DNA of 64,000 bases. It comes from Parascedosporium putredinis (lineage: Eukaryota > Ascomycota > Sordariomycetes > Microascales > Microascaceae). Position 1 is the stretch's first letter; every line of letters starts with the position of its first letter. The notes under the pieces were generated by a model that saw nothing but the letters and a program-made list of their open reading frames with translations, was not told where the DNA came from and made no database searches. Of the stretch, positions 58,101 to 64,000 are shown piece after piece. A program made the translations under genes and the position numbers. The stretch is taken from positions 310,001 to 374,000 of the forward strand of contig CASHTG010000019.1 in the NCBI GenBank assembly GCA_949357655.1, written 5' to 3'.

Positions 58101-61100
58101 GTCACCCCAATCGTCAGCCTTGAGGCCGAGCCTCGTGCTGTAGGAAAGACAAGGGAGGACAAGGCTCCCCGCTCCTGGTGGACCAAGAACGAGCTCGGGT
58201 CTACACCCATAGCCGTGATTTCTCCGACTCATTCATCCTTTGTTCCACCCTTGGTGGCAAAAGCGCGAGGAAGAAATATAATACCGATGCCCGCTTCTTC
58301 AGACTCCCGGGAAGCGAAGGGAAGAAAAGAGGTATCCCAAACATCCTTCTCTTCCCGAGTTCCTATCCAGCGGTTGTTCCTCGCTTGCTCCCTGTGAAAT
58401 GAGAGGACTCGAGGCGACAGTAGCGCAGCGATCTCATTCGCACAAGCTGCAAAGCGAGAGAGAACACATACCCCCAAGCGAACAGCGAATATCTGCGGCT
58501 TCCACCCTGTATTCCATTCTTGCCGGTCGAGGAGCCCTCCTATAGCCGACTATGTGTTGTCCATCTGACACCAAGGTTCGATATTGAGGTCTGTGAGATC
58601 GGTCCAGGGGCAGGGCCTGTACCACCTCCATTTGTGCATACAATTTTATAGGTGCTCACTGTCGCCCTTTACGTGACCCTCACCTCCTCGCTTCTTTTCC
58701 CCAAGTTAGCGAGGTACCGCCGCCCCTTGATATAGGATAAAGGAATCACCTACAACCGCCAAGATCAAGTCTTCTGAAGTAGAAGTCCGCCGAGTTCCTC
58801 TCATGCCCGGTTGGCTGCAAAGTGAGCCTGTTAAGGTAAAAAGAAAATTGCATCCCAAGGAATAGGGCACGCATTCCATTCCACAGTTCATCCCAAAGCT
58901 GGACGTGCACCCCCCCCCTTCCTTTCATGTTAACGCAGAGTAGTGCTGTATATGGCAGAGCATATGACAGGTCAGAGGTTTAATTACACATTTGACAGTC
59001 TAATACAGCCCAAACAGCGCAGCCCTCCTTCGTTTCTGTGCATCACGGCCGAGGTACGATTAGATAGCCGGTTGAGGGTTTATAGGGCCTCTCACTTTAA
59101 CCGGAACTACCCTCCCCACCCATCGGCGACGAATCTCTTATTCATAGGATGAAGGAGAAGATGGGGATCGACATTGGGGAATACCCCCAACTTAATTCGG
59201 GTATGCAAACCTTTCAATCGCAAGATGGACGAGCGCAAGAAACGGCCTGCGAGACTTAGACGACCTTGTCTCTTGATCAACCGAAACTCGGCCGGAAAAC
59301 AGCTCGAGTGGCCTACCATCAAACGTATTGCATCTATTGATAAGTAGGGGCTATATTCCATGTCTCGTTAAAGCGTGTGAAAGGACGGCTATCCCCTTAG
59401 GCCTCAGCGGAAATCACCTTCAGAGCCCTTCCAGAGTGCATTTCAATATGCAGAAGGTGCAGAGAAACAAACCCTGGCTGGCAGTAAGTTGCTGCACACT
59501 GGATATAGCCGGCTGCAGCCCTCGCGTATGATTGTCCTCCGGCCGCCACGAACCGCCATGCCCGGCGCTTAACGGCGTCGCTGGTCCTAGACAAGAAACA
59601 CAAGTATGCGCACCCGAATGGCAAACCCCGTGGGTATAGAAATGCCGTCGAGACACTCGATCATTAGTAGCGAAGGTAAGCCTTGATACCACCCCCACGG
59701 CTTGCTGTTCTCAGTGTCTTGCACTCAATCTTTCTCTGTCATCACCCGAGGATGGCCAGATGTCGCCTACTGGTCCAGATTGCTTGCATATTCCCACCAT
59801 CATCGAATAAGCGGGTTGATATTGTTTGATGCTACTCGCCCTGCATTGCGGCAAGGGCGATGCATTCTAATGATCACGGGGAGCATGACGGCTGGTCTGG
59901 AACGATGCTGGAAGCATGGGGCTAGTGCCTTGGTGGCTACCGAACCTGTGCGTCGGAAGACTTAGATGATGTCGACACCTTCTACCTTCCACCTCCCTTC
60001 CTCCCGGACGCAGACGCCGCCTGCGTTATTTCCAGGCTTCTGAGCTGGACATTATGGTAGTTGCCGTTGACATACCTACCGCGCCTCTCCCGAACGTTTC
60101 CTCCATTCCGATCTGTTACGCACGCAGACAAGCACACTAAGCCCGCCAACCTCCTTCTTCCGCAGTGTCTCAAAACCCTTCCTTCATATGCCGAAGAGGA
60201 TGGCAGCAAGGCCAATATTGGGTATTCCAGTAGAGAATAATAAGACGGGATATATGACCTGACAGCCCATGCGAGGGAAAAGGAATAAGCTCACGTCGTA
60301 ATCAACGCCCGCAGCAGTCATCAATTGGAGCCCTGGGTGGCTTGTCTCCGGTCTGGCATCCTTAATTGCTCTTAGGTGGCCTTGCTCAGAATGCCCACAA
60401 ACCTGGCAGCTCATCGAACTAGTCTCCTGTGTACCTGTTAAGCATGTGACATCGAATGTCTTGTTTACCGCAATTCGTGCACACACTCGTCAGTTCTCAG
60501 TTGAGCATCCTCAATCGAGTCTTATGATTTGGGAGAGCGAACACCGAGCGAGAAGAGGAACTGAAAGCCAGGACAGGGTGTCCGACTGTTCTCTAGGAGG
60601 AAGAGAAGCCCTCGTCTTTTCCCATGATTCCAGTCCCCAATCTTGAAAGGATGTATGAGGGCTTCCCCTCTATAGCCCATTGATGCGGGAAAGGCGAGAG
60701 ATATATTGATTCAATATCTCCTGCCAGATCGAATTTGAAATCATCCGCCTCCGGGAGTGTCGGTATGCGCTAACCAGATACTTTGAAAAACCACCCTTTC
60801 ACCGAATTCGCGCGGAGCGGGTTTCAGCGAAAGATGACTCTCCTTATGGAAAAGGGTGAGAGAACTGCTAGCCAGGCGATCATCTCACCGTCTTCACTTA
60901 CGATGGTCAAAGCAGTATAGAGCGAAAGCCATGTCTGATGGAGATCGATGTCTCGATAAAGCCTTTCCAAGATACAGACTCAAATACTCCGCCTTCCCCT
61001 CTTCGCGTTATGGTTCAATCTATCATCGGAAAGCTAGCCCTCGAACCCAAGAGGGCGTGGGTGACTTAGAACGCACCTCACAGCCCTTCTCTCTGGCAGG

Positions 61101-64000
61101 ACAGTCATCAATCATTTGCCTGCGAATGAATATATCCCTTCTCGCGCCGGTCAAGAGACACTGAAATTTTGAGAACGAAACATCTGGATGGAGATCACAG
61201 TATCCCCCACAAAGGTTTTGACAAGGTTCAATGATAGTCCCTGATAGCTAGAAAGGCCGCCCATCTAGCAAGACTCTCGCCGCTTTAGAGCGTTGGCTGA
61301 GGTGCTGAGAGAGAATCCGGGGTAAGTGGTGGATCCATGGATCCATCCATGGATGAGTTGAGGATGTTCAAAGCTCATGGGCGAGCGTCCTATCGATAAA
61401 ATGAGGGTGGTGTGGGGCACAGCAAGCAAGTAATGTGCCGATGAAACGGACCAGAGCACCAACGCACCCTGTCAGACCCCTGAAATGGAGCGTTGGCCCA
61501 CCGCACGTTATCACAGTCAGGGAGGCGGCGGAGTCCGCTTGAATTTCGTCGTCTTCAACAGCTCGACAGAAGCGAGAAAAAGATCAAAGAGAGATCATCA
61601 ACTAGGGATTGATCTAAAGCATAAAGTGATTAACGGTTTCATTCGCTGGGTGGGTACAATGCGAGGTGGTTTACTCAGGGTATCATGATTCCTTGCTCGT
61701 GATCTTGACCCATAAAAATCGTGGACGACAGAACAAGAAGAGAAACTGTTGATCCGTGCTATTTGTAGTGTAGAGCTAAAATTGGATCTCCAACTCGAAG
61801 CGATAAGGATAGGCCAGTGTGAGTGGGATACTCCAGGACAGCCACCCCAAATGCGGAGACCACTTGCAGAGATGCCTGTGGGGAGAGCTCGACGCCCATC
61901 CATCCATGGATTGATGGATTGATCCATCCAGATCAATTGAATGGTGGATTCTTCAAAATGGCTATTCTGGACATTCGATGTATGGAGGCCTGTACAGATC
62001 TATACTAGTCGTTCTATTGGTATCAAACTGCACGGGTGGCCTTGCATTGCAGATTCCAGCGCTGATGGCTTGCGCTGTGAGGGAACCAAAGGCCCAGCTG
62101 GTGACGACAACCTTGGCGCCACCACCGCTGGCCTCGACTCTCAAGTAACCATGACCGAACCGAACCAACCCCCTGCCTAATCGGTGGTAATCAGTCCCGC
62201 GCCTTCCGGGTACGAGCTTGCCTCGATTGCGTCAATCGCAACGCCCAGTTTAGCCAGGGTCTCCTGAGCTCGTTGATCATCATCGTTTGAAGAATTTGGC
62301 CTCTCCGGCGTGGGCAGCGAGCCGGATGAAAGCATCCATACATACCATCATTCATAGGCCAGCCCATTCGTCGACCCATCGATTAATTAATGTTGGCTCA
62401 CCACGGCTTGTCGCGGCTGGCAATCTCTCTTTTCTGATGACGAGAGACCACCTTAGCTCGGCAAGGGATTGGGACTCTGAGATGGAGGAGATGTTTTGGA
62501 GTAGGTGGAGGTATCTCGCGTGTCTCCGGTACCTTGAAGAAATGGAGAAGCAACAAGGGTAGTTGAAGTGTGATGGTTTCGGTTTCTTGCACCTTCCCAT
62601 GCATCCCGCTGCACCAGCGCCGAGCTGGAAACAGGGAAGGAACGAACCTTGGGGAGTGTGGGAACTTTGACTCCAGGCTGAAGGAGAGGAGTGGGAAGGA
62701 GCAGCCACTTTCTCGCACAAGCATCGTTGGCTGCTTCATCGTTCATGCCTGTTGGGTCTTATACCTCGACCACAGAGAGCTATGGTGTGGCGGCGCGGCA
62801 CTGAGGCATCATGGTGTGTTTGCAGGGCATCGCCATTCATAGCTACAAGTATGTAACAACACACTGTTGAACAAGCGGATCAAGCATTCAACAGACCATC
62901 CAACGCTTGCTATGAATGGAAAGGGACCCACCAGTGTAGGCGAGGATGAAGGCAATCGTCTGGGTTTAGGAGTCAAGCAGGAGCGGACTCTTATTACCAA
63001 TGAAGTGTAATTATTACCCTTGCGGAAACGAACATGGTGGCCGGTACGAGCACTAGTTGATCTAGCAGTACCTTGTCCGGAGTAAACAGCACAGGCTTCG
63101 GCCGGTTCGGTTGGCCTGGCCCTTCCGTTGATTACACCATGCGCAGGTGCTATCCCGAGGTGATTGCGCAGCTCGAAGCCTTATTGAACGACGGGCCTTT
63201 CTTTCCAGCGTTCATCCAGACAGTCCCCAACTCGACCAGCTTTGCATATGGATCAATGATGCAGAGGCCTCTGCAACGCCTATCGATATCAGCCGCCATT
63301 GCATTCCTCCAGTCAGAAAGCCCCTAGTTCCAGGAAAAGGAGATTCAGCAAGCGTGTGGGGCCCTGCCCTGTCCGATACTGTGTGCGAAAACGGGCAATG
63401 GCAAAGTGGCTGCAGCAAATCCTGCTGTGATACCCACATAACAGGGCGACCCCAGATTGCTAGCTTCCACCTGACCACTTTCAGTGCCCCAAGCGCCTCT
63501 TGGCTGAGATTCCTTCGGCGTGCTGCCCCTACCTCAGTTCCCGGCTTGCGAGTTTCAGACGAGACGATAGAGCCCGCTCCAGGGCAAGTTGTGGTCTTCG
63601 AAGATGCACCAACAGGGAGGCCGTGTAACGCAGAAAGGGGACCATCAGGTCCTTTCAAGGCTCGAAAGAAAACCTGGCCTCAAGTGCTGTTAGATGGGTG
63701 GCGCATCTTACATCCGAGGCACGAGCCCTTTGATGGCAGGCTCCTTCACCCGGATGACATAGCCTTGGGGTAAATTGGAGAAGCTTTGGAGTAGGGATAT
63801 CGGTGAGGTCGGTGACAAACTTTTCGACGCTTCTCATTCCCCTCAAACCTATTCGACAAAATATAATGTTGTATAATGGGACGGTGGTTTAATTTATCAA
63901 CTCATGCCGGAGGGCGTGTCTTGTGAAGCCACACCCACCCTTTCTCTTGCTCCTCCGCACTGAGTTACATTACTTCCTCGAGATCCGTTTGCGTGAAAAA
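55154..64000. other. 8.8 kb right-end region without a supported gene
   Basis: The left part (55350-55900 and 56180-56350) is C/T-rich on +. The rest is of mixed composition with many short ORFs on both strands. None has a recognisable domain, transposase/reverse-transcriptase motif or consistent splice model. The longest is 63147-63773 (+, 208 codons, Cys/Trp/Pro-containing, unrecognised). A cluster of ATCCATGGAT palindromes lies at 61331-61354 and 61902-61911. I see no terminal repeats delimiting an element. It could be degenerate mobile DNA or long intergenic sequence. Confidence 0.5.
61331..61354. repeat. Nested palindromes (GGATCCATGGATCC and ATCCATGGAT)
   Basis: A perfect 14-bp palindrome is followed directly by a 10-bp palindrome sharing the ATCCATGGAT core. 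The same 10-mer recurs at 61902-61911. Confidence 0.8.

Noticed and set aside
63147..63773. 208-codon plus ORF near the right edge
   Set aside because: Longest ORF of that region but no family, no signal peptide and no splice context; not enough to call a gene.
1..64000. tRNA genes, rRNA, CRISPR arrays, bacterial operons
   Set aside because: I looked for the tRNA B-box consensus (GGTTCRANNCC), rRNA stretches and spaced direct repeats. Only chance partial B-box matches, such as near 57162, were found, without a cloverleaf.

Overview
This is a nuclear segment of a filamentous ascomycete (Pezizomycotina), most likely a Sordariomycete. Genes are interrupted by short introns with GTRAGT/GTATGT donors, CTAAC-type branch points and YAG acceptors. 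Promoters carry long pyrimidine tracts on the coding strand. The recognisable genes are eukaryotic housekeeping genes with fungal signatures: Kre2/Ktr mannosyltransferase, Cox4, Mrp17, Dcn1, Rad5 and a yapsin-like GPI-anchored aspartic protease. I saw no CRISPR array, operon, rRNA, tRNA or intact transposon.

Layout: a Myb/SANT protein (237-1373, +); a 5.2 kb spacer; a dihydroxy-acid dehydratase paralogue without a transit peptide (6554-8674, +); a convergent GT15 mannosyltransferase (9782-11665, -); a DUF4604 protein (14407-14929, +) followed by a 21-bp minisatellite; cytochrome c oxidase subunit 4 (15403-16405, -); a peroxisomal acyl-CoA thioesterase ending in SKL (18434-19638, +); the cullin-neddylation factor Dcn1 (20956-26025, +), split by a 3.2 kb intron; mitochondrial ribosomal protein bS6m/Mrp17 (27413-28019, -); an NDUFAF6-like complex I assembly factor (28597-29818, -), head-to-head with the DNA-damage-tolerance helicase Rad5 (30371-34139, +); a lineage-specific hypothetical protein (34854-35958, +); two small single-pass membrane proteins (36868-37743, + and 38418-38720, -); a 12 kb gene desert; a GPI-anchored aspartic protease (50844-52874, +); a SnoaL-like protein (54011-55153, -); and an 8.8 kb region to the right edge with no gene I can support.

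A feature of the whole window: almost every well-recognised gene needs one or more +1 corrections, nearly always one missing base in a run of C, G, A or T (for example C5 read as C4). The proteins are otherwise intact and conserved, so I read these as consensus errors of the assembly, not pseudogenes. CDS spans are given from start to stop across introns and frame breaks.

The most interesting points are: (i) the aspartic protease pro-region contains four ~23-residue repeats with a shared TLP(V/I) core, separated by basic spacers with dibasic sites, resembling a Kex2-processed repeat precursor fused to a protease; (ii) the 3.2 kb dcn1 intron contains a candidate alternative first exon in the correct phase, which would make a UBA-less isoform; (iii) the dehydratase has an 8-nt internal exon encoding part of the conserved motif following an Fe-S cysteine; (iv) a PTS1 signal on the thioesterase that appears only after a frame correction.
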